NCBI GenBank assembly: GCA_947561585.1 | Contig: CANNZV010000842.1 | Span: 62,001-126,000, forward strand | Origin: Caprella mutica | Lineage: Eukaryota > Arthropoda > Malacostraca > Amphipoda > Caprellidae | Direction of reading: 5' to 3' | Length of the DNA: 64,000 nt | Part shown: piece by piece, positions 36,638 to 46,493 of the stretch | Numbering within the stretch: position 1 is the stretch's first letter | Layout: each line of letters begins with the position of its first letter | The notes under the pieces: model-generated | Database searches by the model: none | Told to the model about the DNA's origin: nothing | What the model saw: only the letters and a program-made list of their open reading frames with translations | Translations under genes and position numbers: made by a program

Positions 36638-38319
36638 CAGGTTGCGTGCGAGAGTCATTAGGTACGTTTCTACTGCGTTGCGGGAGTTTACATGTTTCAC
36701 CGTGTCAGTGCTTGTTGCGCAATTGAACTGAGAGGTTGTGTGGTGTTTGTTCTTGGTGAGTTTTAGCTATTGCATAATTAAAAGACCGTGTCCACCGGTG
36801 GGCATTTCGCAATGTGAAGCTTGTTGCTCCATTCTATTGCGGAGTGCCCACGGGTGGTCACTGTTCAAAATCACTCAATGTGGGCACGTGCGATAGCAAT
36901 TCATTTTAATAATATTCAAGTGTAACAATTTATTATTGATGTACTTGGTGATAATAATGACTAAATATTCATTTAGATATTTGCATATGTTAACTATTAA
37001 ATGTTATTCTTATCTATTCCTACAGAAATGTCTTCCTTTCGACCATCAGTTTTTTACGGTGCAAAACGAAAATCTGATGAACTAAATGAATCTACATCTG
37101 CTTCTGATGATCTGAATGATTCAGATTCAGAATACGAACTAATCAATGATGAAAGTGAAGATTCATTTTCTGAAGATAGCGATTCAGATGTAGACGGAAC
37201 ATTGGACGAGACAATGGGAGAAAGAAGAAATGATGGAAATGAAGAATTGGATGAGACAGTGGAAGAAAGAAGAGAGGATGGAAATGGCGAGAATCTCGAA
37301 TGGACTGAAGTAGTGAGCTCCAGTAGGCCTATTTTATTCACTGGGACTTAAAATATATCAATTGATTTGGAGAAGTATAATTATAATATTGAGCCGTATG
37401 ATATATTCAGTCTGATAGTGACAGATGAGATAATTGATATGATAGTGACAGAAACAAATAGATATGCATCTAAGTACATAAATAGCATGAACTATTTAAC
37501 ATGAACTCAGCACTAAGAAGATTAAAATCCGTTCATTCAAAGATAATGTGGTGAAAAATCTCATGCAAAAAATTGGGCAACAAGATGGAAATGCTACAAT
37601 GGATAGACTGGAGGTTTCCACTACTCATTCTCTAGAAGAGGCTAAAGGATCTAAACGTACTACTAGAAAACGCTGCAAAACATGTTACGAGATGATCTCA
37701 ACAAATGAAGGAGCAAAGAAAGCTAGAAGTTCTGCTCGAAAAGTAAACACGTTCTGTCCCGCCTGTGTTGGTCAGCCTTACATGTGTATCCCCTGTTTCA
37801 ATTTGAAACATAAGTAATAACAGTACTGTAATAATTGCATTGAAATATAGGTTATCACAAAAAATTGGATGGTTTTAGAACTATTTTTTTTTTCGTTAAA
37901 TGTGGACTTTGAATTTTTCAACTTTGACTTAATACTTAAGAAATTTAATTCTAATTATGAAGCAGTTCCAAATTTTTTTTTATAATTATATCCGAAATGT
38001 TTTTTTTCATTTTCACGTTTTCAAAATATCTATGAAATATTTGTTTTTTTCGATTTTTTGTTAAGTATGGAAAGAAATTATTGAAGGTACAGTCATAGTC
38101 ATAGAATATACGAATATACTGATAAATAATTATAATTACTTTCATTCTCCTGTATACTAATTATGTGTAAATAAATTATAGTAATGAAATTAAAATTTAC
38201 TCGTGAAAACAATGTTTTACGAAGTTACTAATTTTATTTTTAATGACCCACCGGTGGGTCACCCGCACTGTGTTTGACGCGGCAGTGACCCACCGGTGGG
38301 TCACCTCGCATTCAACCTG
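36638..38319 (+). mobile_element. piggyBac-like element, internally deleted
   Basis: Ends CAGGTTGCGTGCGAG and, reversed, CAGGTTGAATGCGAG, flanked by TTAG (36634-36637, a mutated TTAA) and TTAA (38320-38323). Subterminal CCCACCGGTGGGTCA-type palindromes occur at both ends. Coding remnants follow the plan of a piggyBac transposase. An acidic N-terminus starts at an ATG at 37028, just after a CCTACAG acceptor, and its first open stretch ends at 37351. A piece near 37370-37500 reads PYDIF, then DEIIDMIV and ETNRYA, the beginning of the DDE domain. A Cys-rich C-terminus follows at 37548-37817 (CKTCYE, FCPACVGQPYMC, CFNLKHK). The catalytic core between is missing, so the element is non-autonomous. 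Confidence 0.85.
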
Positions 38320-38323
38320 TTAA

Positions 38324-39150
38324 ATAAATTTTATATAGCCTCTTGTTACGCAAATCTGATTATAGTTAAGTTAATATTCATTTTGAACGTAAGTTTGAGT
38401 TTTAAGTATGGACGAATAAAATATATGTGTTATACGAGACGATAGTTTGTAACAAAAAGAAAAAAGACAATGAGCACAAAGAATACAATCAGTTTATATA
38501 TTAATGATGTGGACAAATTCTGCAATTTAAACATGTTAATTATAGTATACCAACAATAAAACAAAAATAAAAAATAATTTATTAATGAAAGATATGCGAT
38601 ATATCTTGTAGAAATATTATTCCAGCTCAGTTTTGATATTAATTTCTGTCTTGAAATCAACACACTGATCGTTTCAAGCGTGAGTCAAATTATTGCCTCG
38701 TATTTATATGAAAATGATATTTTAAATGTAATGTATGTGCTATATCTTTTAATATGTTAATCCGTTTTCATCTTGATATCTTAAATAAACTTTAAACCTG
38801 TACAATTACATCATGAAAAACACATAAATAAAATAATGTAAGAATCGTGGTTGCACAAAATGTTTCAAACAAATATAATTCAAATTTCCATAGCCTTCTT
38901 GGTTAGACACTATCCTACACTCTGGTAGTATAACATTGAATAGAGATAAATAATTATTTCTATGAAGTAAACGTTTCCTATCTATCAACTTACTGGAACA
39001 GTATCACCTGTTCAACTAAAATAATTTATCAAAATATATTATGGACTGCCATTTGGATGGAACAGTATCGTTTTAGAAAATAATGAATACTACATATTAT
39101 TTTTCCAGTGAAATCCTAGGAAAAAGTTTTTGGCTGATTTTTAAATAAGG
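38324..39150. other. interior of the 35194-39194 element, nothing else seen
   Basis: AT-rich sequence between the piggyBac end and the right arm of the outer fold-back element. No gene-like structure is visible. Confidence 0.45.
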
Positions 39151-39557
39151 GATCTGTTTAGTGGAATTTTCCGGAGTGGAATCTTCCGCGCACCATATAT
39201 CTAGAGCAATGCTATATGCAACAATAATTATTCAAGCCGTTACGATTATAAATCAGTTAAAGACTCTTCCACACAAACAACTATTGACCTATTTTCAGTC
39301 AACTATCGTAATAAAAAATCAAAGCCTTTACTTAAGGTGTTTTGAATAGGATGTTTTGGAAACTCTGTTTAGGCAAGATACAATTATTAGTTCTTTTGAC
39401 ATTTAAAATTTTTTTTTTTAAACTCATTTTTTATATTTCGTCTTGAAATGCTAGAAAATTATGAAGCAAGAGAAAAGTATAATTTCATTAAGTAATTGCT
39501 ATAGTATTCATGAGTTTAATTTATTATTACATTAATCTGTAGACGGAGAGCATAATC

Positions 39558-42075
39558 AAAGGCCCCCCACACACTACACGCGCCACGAGCCGAGCCGTAG
39601 CAAACAAGCCGAGCCCCGAGCCAGTTCGTGTAGTGTGTGGGCATCTTTGAGCCGAGCCACGAGCCGTGCAATCGGGCTCGTGGCTCGGCTCGTGCTGATC
39701 TATTAAGGACCCCCACACACTACACGATCCACGAGCCCAGCCTTAGCAAACAAGCCGAGCCCCGAGCCAGTTCGTGTAGTGTGTGGGCATCTTCGAGCCG
39801 AGCCACAAGCCGCGCAATCAGGCTCGTGGCTTGGCTCTTGCTGATCTATTAAGGACCCCCACACACTACACGATCCACGAGCCCAGCCTTAGCAAACAAG
39901 CCGAGCCCCGAGCCAGTTCGTGTAGTGTGTGGGCATCCTAGAGCCGAGCCACAAGCCGCGCAATCAGGCTCGTGGCTCGGCTCTTGCTGATCTATCACTT
40001 CCAGATATTTGGCCTGGCTTGCGCGAGCCGAGCCTGCGGTTAGCTTAGTGCATAATGAATATTTCTTTTTCCGAAAGTGTTTAATGTATGTTTGATGTAT
40101 CCTTCCTTTTTATAAATTGGGTCACCATTGATAGCTACTGCAAATACGTTGATTCATTCATTCTCACGTACCTAATTAGCGTAGTCTCGAGGCTCAGTCT
40201 CAATTATTGAATTAACTGGCCATGAGAAAGTTCTCCCCTCTTCAATAGTCAAGACTTGCACCATTTAGACCTTTTTCGAGGTTGTTTAGCACTCAATCAT
40301 ATTGCAATCTCGAATAGGTCATCTGAATCTGAATTGGAGATATCATGCAAACTAATAAGGCCCCCACACACTACACGATCCACGAGCCGAGCCGCAGCAG
40401 GGCCTCTGGCTCGCGCGAGTCTACTTGGCTCGGCTCGGGCTTTCTGCCTCCCCACACATTACACGAGCCGAGTATTAGTTTTGAAACATTTCTCTCTAAG
40501 AGATAGGTAATACCATGGACATGGAAATTTATTTATATGGAAATTTATTTACATGGAAATTTATTTACATGGAAATTTATTTACATGGAAATTTATTTAC
40601 ATGGAAATTTATTTACATGGAAATTTATTTACATGGAAATTTGTTTACATGGAAATTTATTTACATGGAAATTTATTTACATGTAAATTTATTCACATGG
40701 AAATTTTTCTACATGGAAGTTTATTTACATGGAAATTTATTTACATGGAAATTTATTTACATGGAAATTTATTTACATGGAAATTTATTTACATGGAAAT
40801 TTATTTACATGGAAATTTATTTACATGGAAATTTATTTACATGGAAATTTATTTACATGGAAATTTATTTACATGGAAATTTATTTACATGGAAATTTAT
40901 TTACATGGAAATTTATTTACATGGAAATTTATTTACATGGAAATTTATTTACATGGAAATTTATTTACATGGAAATTTATTTACATGGAAATTTATTCAC
41001 ATGGAAATTTTTCTACATGGAAGTTTATTTACATGGAAATTTATTTACATGGAAATTTATTTACATGGAAATTTATTCACATGGAAATTTATTTACATGG
41101 AAATTTATTTACATGGAAATTTATTTACATGGAAATTTATTTACATGGAAATTTATTTACATGGAAATTTATTTACATGGAAATTTATTTACATGGAAAT
41201 TTATTTACATGGAAATTTATTTACATGGAAATTTATTTACATGGAAATTTATTTACATGGAAATTTATTTACATGGAAATTTATTCACATGGAAATTTTT
41301 CTACATGGAAGTTTATTTACATGGAAATTTATTTACATGGAAATTTATTTACATGGAAATTTATTCACATGGAAATTTATTTACATGGAAATTTATTTAC
41401 ATGGAAATTTATTTACATGGAAATTTATTTACATGGAAATTTATTTACATGGAAATTTATTTACATGGAAATTTATTTACATGGAAATTTATTTACATGG
41501 AAATTTATTTACATGGAAATTTATTTACATGGAAATTTATTTACATGGAAATTTATTTACATGGAAATTTATTTACATGGAAATTTATTTACATGGAAAT
41601 TTATTTACATGGAAATTTATTTACATGGAAATTTATTTACATGGAAATTTATTTACATGGAAATTGATTTACATGGAAATTGATTTACATGGAAATTTAT
41701 TTACATGGAAATTTATTTAAATTGGCTCGGCCGCAGGCTCGGCTCGTGCTATTTTACCCCCACACACTACCCGAGCCGAGCCACGAGCCAAGCAAAATAT
41801 CTGAAAGTGACAGATCAACACGAGCCGAGCCACGAGCCTGATTGCTCGGCTCGTGGCTCGGCTCGAAGTGCCCACACACTACACGATCTGGCTCAGGGCT
41901 CGGCTAGTTTGCTAAGGCTCGGCTCGTGGATCGTGTAGTGTGTGGGGGCCTTAATGCTCGGCTCGTGTAATGTGTGGGGAGGCAAAGAGCACGAGCCGAG
42001 TCAGGCAGGCTCGCGCGAGTCTGAGGCCTGGCTCGCTGCTCGGCTCGTGGCGCGTGTAGTGTGTGGGGGGCCTTT
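39558..42075. mobile_element. GC-rich element with 'ccccacacactacacgagcc' inverted termini
   Basis: The outermost 38 bp are perfect inverted repeats (AAAGGCCCCCCACACACTAC inward). The left arm has three tandem units of about 146 bp starting at 39561, 39709 and 39853, each ending with an inverted 'cgtgtagtgtgtgggc'. Further fragments are at 40362-40475. The right arm (41722-42075) holds inverted units rich in 'gagccgagccacgagcc'. A 16-bp minisatellite (40515-41718) occupies the middle. Composition is far above the local GC level, consistent with a mobile or satellite origin. No target duplication was resolved and no open frame is meaningful. Confidence 0.7.
40515..41718. repeat. 16-bp minisatellite 'atggaaatttatttac', about 75 units
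   Basis: Nearly perfect array of a 16-bp unit. Variant units 'attcacatggaaatttttct' occur at 40691, 40995 and 41283, spaced 304 and 288 bp (19 and 18 units), so blocks of about 18 units have been copied as a higher-order repeat. The unit has no stop codon in any forward frame, which makes all three frames open for hundreds of codons (MEIYLHGNLFTWKFIY period). These are not genes. Confidence 0.95.
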
Positions 42076-42512
42076 GTATCAAGAACATAGGGATGTGAAT
42101 GTGTCGCAAGAAATTGAGGAAAATATACGTTATCCCAACACACAGCACACCACCCACTACATTACCTTTCTTTCCACCAGATAACACACAAATACCATCG
42201 CCAACCTCACCAAAACCACTGCCACTCAACACTAACACGATTCCACACATATGGAGACTAGCTAAAGTCATCCCCTAAACCTTACAAAGACCAAAAGGAA
42301 GGAACATCCTACAGAAAACATACCAATTTCGCTATCCAGCCCCCGAATAATACCACTAGCGAAATTAATTGTCACCTACATTACAAACAGCATCACACAC
42401 CAACTTGGTTTCATGGCCAAACACTCCACAACACACACTGAACATCATCTCTACTGGTCTTAAACACAGAAGCAGCCCCCACACAGAACGGTAGCCATAG
42501 CACTCGGCATGT

Positions 42513-43436
42513 CGAAAGCATAATTTTAAAGAATTTTTTAGATGTTGACATTAATCGTAAAAATAATAGTTTCTCTACTAGAGTTTATCGTAAAAAGACA
42601 TTCACAGGATTGGGATTAAGATTTGATTCTTTCATACCGACATCTTATAAAGTTAATTTGATTACTTGTCTTGTTCATAGAGCGTATGCGATTTGCTCGA
42701 ATTATGTAGATTTTGATGCCGAATTATCACACTTGCGTAATTTTTTCTCTGGTAATCGTTATCCTCAAAATTTATTTGATAATTTTGTCTCTAAATATTT
42801 AAATTCTGTTCATACTCCACTTAAACGTAAATTAACAGTTCCTAAATTTGACATTTTCGTATCTCTTCCTTATTTGGGTGATTCAAGCATTAAATGTAAA
42901 AAAGACCTTAATTCATTACTTAACAAATTTTATCCTCAAGTTAAACTAAATTTTGTTTTCAAAAATGCAACCACTATTGGCTCATTTTTCCCTCATAAAG
43001 ATAAAATCCCAACTTTACTGTCATCTGGTCTCATTTATAAATACTCATGTGGACAGTGCCAGTCGACTTACATTGGTGAGACCATGATGCAGTTAAAGGT
43101 GAGAATTTCTCAACATAAGGGAATATCCTTTAGAACTAATAACCCCTATAGCTCCCCACCTTTCAGTTCAATTCGTAACCATTCTTTCGATTTTAATCAC
43201 CCAATTAAAGAAGAAAATTTTCAAAATTTTGCAAACTACTAACCAGTGTGATATTCGTACATTAGAATCTATATATATTCATAAACAGTCTCCTACGCTT
43301 AATGAACAAGCGAGTTCTTTCAATTTAACTATTTTGGGTTAATAACTTATTATTTTTCCTTTTCTTTATTTTAAATTTTATTTGTATTAACTATTTAGGT
43401 GACTTTATTAATTTCGGTATCCGAAAGCATAATTTT
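42513..43436 (+). mobile_element. Penelope-like retroelement fragment with GIY-YIG endonuclease domain
   Basis: The coding stretch 42523-43342 begins in the C-terminal part of the reverse transcriptase (KNFLDVDINR, FSTRVYRKKTFTGLGL). It runs into a GIY-YIG-type domain (YKYSCGQC, TYIGETMMQLKVRISQH). A one-base shift near 43215 moves the frame to its end (QCDIRTLESIYIHKQSPTL, stop 43340-43342). It is 5'-truncated and flanked by a 15-bp direct repeat CGAAAGCATAATTTT (42513-42527 and 43422-43436), a target duplication inside the LINE. It is not functional. Confidence 0.82.
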
Positions 43437-43450
43437 GATACAGTGGACAC

Positions 43451-44466
43451 GGAACTAGGACTTTCCTCGCTGGATCATTCCCCGCCGGACTATTTCCCCG
43501 TCAGGACTATTCCCCGCCGAATAAAATATTAGTATTTTTTAAAAACAAACCATTTATCATTAGAAGACACATTTTAATCAACAAACCTACACAATAATAC
43601 AGTCTTATTTTTAGCTTTGGTATCCGTATGTGTCCATATTGGTCTTTTAATTTTATAAATATATGCTACATAGTTCAAACATTATGGCAATTCTAAGTTC
43701 CAGTTCTAAAGTTATATGTACATATCACGAATTTATTATTTTCTTTGCCAGATTTTATAAAAATGGTGATCTATTTATTTTTTGTTCAAATACTTACTTT
43801 TTCAGAACACTAATAAATTTAATTGTAGTTTATTGATTTGATAGTTAATATATTAAAGAATTAATAACCCTACTATATATTTTTTTATCACACTTAATAT
43901 TGACTTCTATTTTATAGTGTCTTTTTTTCTATTATGCATATTTAATATTTATACCTTAAAAAACTTACAATGGATTAACCATCATTATGAAAATAAAAAA
44001 GTTAGAGTGTAGAAATCCTTAAATCAAGGCTTTTCAAGTAGTCAGATTTGAGGAAGATTTTGATATAAAGTCGTACATTCTCTCTAAAAATCTTCAATGA
44101 AAACTAATTATCAAAAGAGTAATTATTACAAAACGGGTTCGATTCAAGGAGTTGGTAAGTGACCAATTTCCGTGCAACAATGTTTAAAAAAATTCCTAAA
44201 AATTTTATTTGCGACAGCAGACTTTGATTCACAATTTCACAGCAATAGATTTATTGGTCAAAACGATTATTTCCAAAAACTAATTAAAATATCTAAATAT
44301 TACATTGTCTTCCAGAGTTTAAATTAAAAAAAAATAAGGCAGGGAAAAGACCGGCGGGGAAAATTCCGGCGTGGAATAGTCCGGCGGGGAAAAGTCCGGC
44401 GAGGAAAAGTCCGGGCGGGGAAAAGTTCAGGCGGGGAAAAGTTCAGGCGGGGAATAGTCCGTTTCC
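43451..44466. mobile_element. fold-back element with iterated 'ggactattccccgcc' ends
   Basis: Left end GGAACTAGGACTTTCCTCGC followed by four units of a GGACTATTCCCCGCC-like repeat. The right end is an array of about eight inverted units ('ggcggggaaaagtcc') ending GGACTATTCCCCGCC when reversed. The 10-bp direct repeat CAGTGGACAC flanks it exactly (43441-43450 and 44467-44476). The AT-rich interior of about 0.8 kb has no coding content. The arms are GC-rich against an AT-rich background. Confidence 0.82.
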
Positions 44467-44708
44467 CAGTGGACACACGCATACACACTAGCACACAAAT
44501 TACGCAACACTCTCATTCTACAACATCTAAACACCATACTTTTAAAGAAAATACACTACCCAATATATAGGCCCCACCAGAAAAAAACATTCAAAAAACA
44601 CACACAGACTACTATTTCAACTATGCACAACAAACCACACACAATACACGAATACCTACATAAAATATCATTAACGACAGATCCAATACCACAGTGTACA
44701 CACTACAG

Positions 44709-45979
44709 CAGTGGTTCCCAACCGGTGTTCCGTGACAAGTACACTTACAATAGTTACTGTAGTACATACAAATTTGAGCTTAGAAGTTTATATTATTTGA
44801 GTTAGTGTGCAATAAGATATATGGATGATCAACATATTCGATCATTATTGCATACATAAGGTAGTTGGTTGTCAAAAGGGAGAGTACTAGAACGCTGTAA
44901 TGAGCTTCAAAATGAACTGTTGCGTTTCTTTGAAAACGAAAAAAACGACAGGTTTTGTGACTGCCTCAAAGAATAATCAACTGATATTTTGGACACCTCA
45001 ACAGTAACATGCAAGATAGAACAGAAAACATCCTTTTCTCAACTGATAAATTAGTTGCTATAAAAAAACTTGTCTATGGAAAAATAGTTAACTTTGGTAA
45101 TCTAGATTACCATTAATACGTAAAACTAAACCTTCGGTAAGAAAATCACTCCTACTATAATTAAGCATCTCACTAACTAAGAATCAAGTTGTATTTCCTT
45201 CAATTAAATGCAATTGAAATAGAAGATTAAGGTTGGATTCGTGATCCTTAGGTGGATTTAACGGTGAAAATTCCTCACAATATTGAATTACATATATGAA
45301 GAGGAAGAACTTGCATTTGCATACCCATCAATCGTAGTCTGAAATTAAATCATGCCCAGTTGTCATTAGATGAATTTTGGATATCTGTGCAGAATGAATA
45401 TCCAGTGCTAAGTAACTAGCCTATTTAAATACTGTTGCAGTTTTCAACATCATATTTATGCGAACTGGGGTTTTTCTATTTTGTAAATAAGAAACGGGAA
45501 AGTCTTAAAAACAATGAAGAAGAATTGAGAGTAATTTTTTCTGCAGTCGTGTATAAGCATCAGCCATCAGGTACAGAGGTTTTCACTATAGGACTGGGCG
45601 ATGATCGCAACAATCGTTGCATGCAAAACGTACCTTTACGAATGAATTCAATAAAAAATCTTCATTATTTGCGAGTAGCTAAAAATTCTTTATTTTTGTA
45701 ATAGTCATCAATAGATAATACCACATATAGGTTTTAAATATAAATAATTGTATTTTTCTGTAATTAGCGTATACCCTGATTTGCACTCTTCATGTGCTAT
45801 TCGTTAGTTACAGTTAGTATAAAATTTCGTTTCTTATGATGTTTTGTGATTCGTGTGGATGGGAAGTCAGGTGGTTAAAAGCATTATTATTAATCTACGT
45901 ATTTTTTATGATTGGTGTGCCGCCAAAATTTGAATAACTTTATAGTGTGCCACCATACTAAAAAGGTTGGGAACCTCTG
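44709..45979 (+). mobile_element. hAT element with ZBED/FAM200-like transposase remnant
   Basis: Ends CAGTGGTTCCCAACCGGTG and, reversed, CAGAGGTTCCCAACCTTTTT, flanked by CACTACAG (44701-44708) and CACTATAG (45980-45987), an 8-bp duplication with one difference. Inside are broken pieces of the ZBED5/FAM200 type of hAT transposase: LSKGRVLERCNELQNELL near 44880, LDEFWISVQNEYPVLSN near 45370, and FSTSYLCELGFFYFVNKKRE at 45440-45500, which corresponds to the C-terminal dimerisation region. Stops and a large internal deletion make it non-autonomous. Confidence 0.82.
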
Positions 45980-46249
45980 CACTATAGTGATACAACACTT
46001 GTTGTATCACTCAATACGAGCCAAAGTGCCAGACTATCCAGCATAAAGTTCCCACACAAGCTGTACAATAATAATTATACATCACAGTTGGATAGTAGTT
46101 CAGCCACCCGAACAAGGATAAGCCAGATGTCTTCCAAGGAAAAGTTCGTCTTGACGTGTGCGCTAGTAACACAACAAAATATGTGTCACAAATTGATTCA
46201 GGATATATTCGAATAGTAACAATTAAACAAAATACATCACTCTGTTATA

Positions 46250-46255
46250 TTTATT
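46250..46255 (-). terminator. polyadenylation signal, copy 5
   Basis: AATAAA on the minus strand, aligned with the signals of copies 3 and 4 and about 200 bp after the copy 5 stop. Confidence 0.4.
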
Positions 46256-46409
46256 ATGAAGCAATGTCGTAAATACTGAATCAATCTCAGGGCCACATCA
46301 GCTTGAGCAAATAGTAACACTGTAAAACAATACAGAACTAAAATTAAATGTTCTGTCTCCTATAGTGAATTTAAAAAAAAAATCAATTAAGAAATATCCT
46401 CCAAAGGAG

Positions 46410-46493
46410 TTTCTGTTTAGAGGAATATTCCTTTATCATCCTGCACAGGAGTTAGTGTTTAGAGGAATATTCCCTCATTATCCTGCACAGGAG
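46410..46493 (-). repeat. 42-bp stop-spanning tandem repeat, copy 5 (two units)
   Basis: Units 46452-46493 (within the last exon) and 46410-46451 (3' flank, a few changes). They have the same register relative to the stop codon as in copies 3, 4 and 6. Confidence 0.85.

Larger units (their letters stand above)
35194..39194. mobile_element. fold-back element with 'ggaaaattccactg' ends and 10-bp target duplication, host of nested insertions
   Basis: The left end (TTCTAGGAAAATTCCACTGG) iterates a 14-bp GGAAAATTCCACTG unit about nine times to 35318. The right end carries the same unit in inverse (AGTGGAATTTTCC, AGTGGAATCTTCC) at 39159-39188. A 10-bp direct repeat ATATATCTAG flanks it at 35184-35193 and 39195-39204. 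The arms are asymmetric (about nine against two units). The interior holds another fold-back element (35424-36471) and an internally deleted piggyBac (36638-38319). The duplication is partly low-complexity, so the outer limits are less certain than for the element at 20078. Confidence 0.6.
42108..46160 (+). mobile_element. decayed LINE-like retrotransposon split by three nested insertions
   Basis: AC-rich segments 42108-42527, 43437-43450 with 44467-44708, and 45988-46160 together resemble a jockey-type reverse transcriptase with frameshifts. Recognisable pieces are WRLAKVIP, LNIISTGLKHRS, RTVAIALGMSKA, then FDTVDT after the first insertion, and LAHKLRNTLILQHL after the second, similar to the conserved 'VALDMSKAFDTVDTHTL' region of such proteins. 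The motif MSKA-FDTVD is cut exactly by the Penelope-like insertion. No intact frame survives. Assignment rests on remembered family patterns. Confidence 0.55.

Noticed and set aside
40515..41720. Three overlapping open frames of 312-401 codons
   Set aside because: They are the three forward readings of a 16-bp tandem repeat that happens to lack stop codons; the same 16-residue period appears in each frame.
39516..42271. Arg/Ala/Pro/Ser-rich frames on both strands
   Set aside because: They follow the GC-rich 'gagccgagcc' and 'cacacactac' repeats and change frame from unit to unit.
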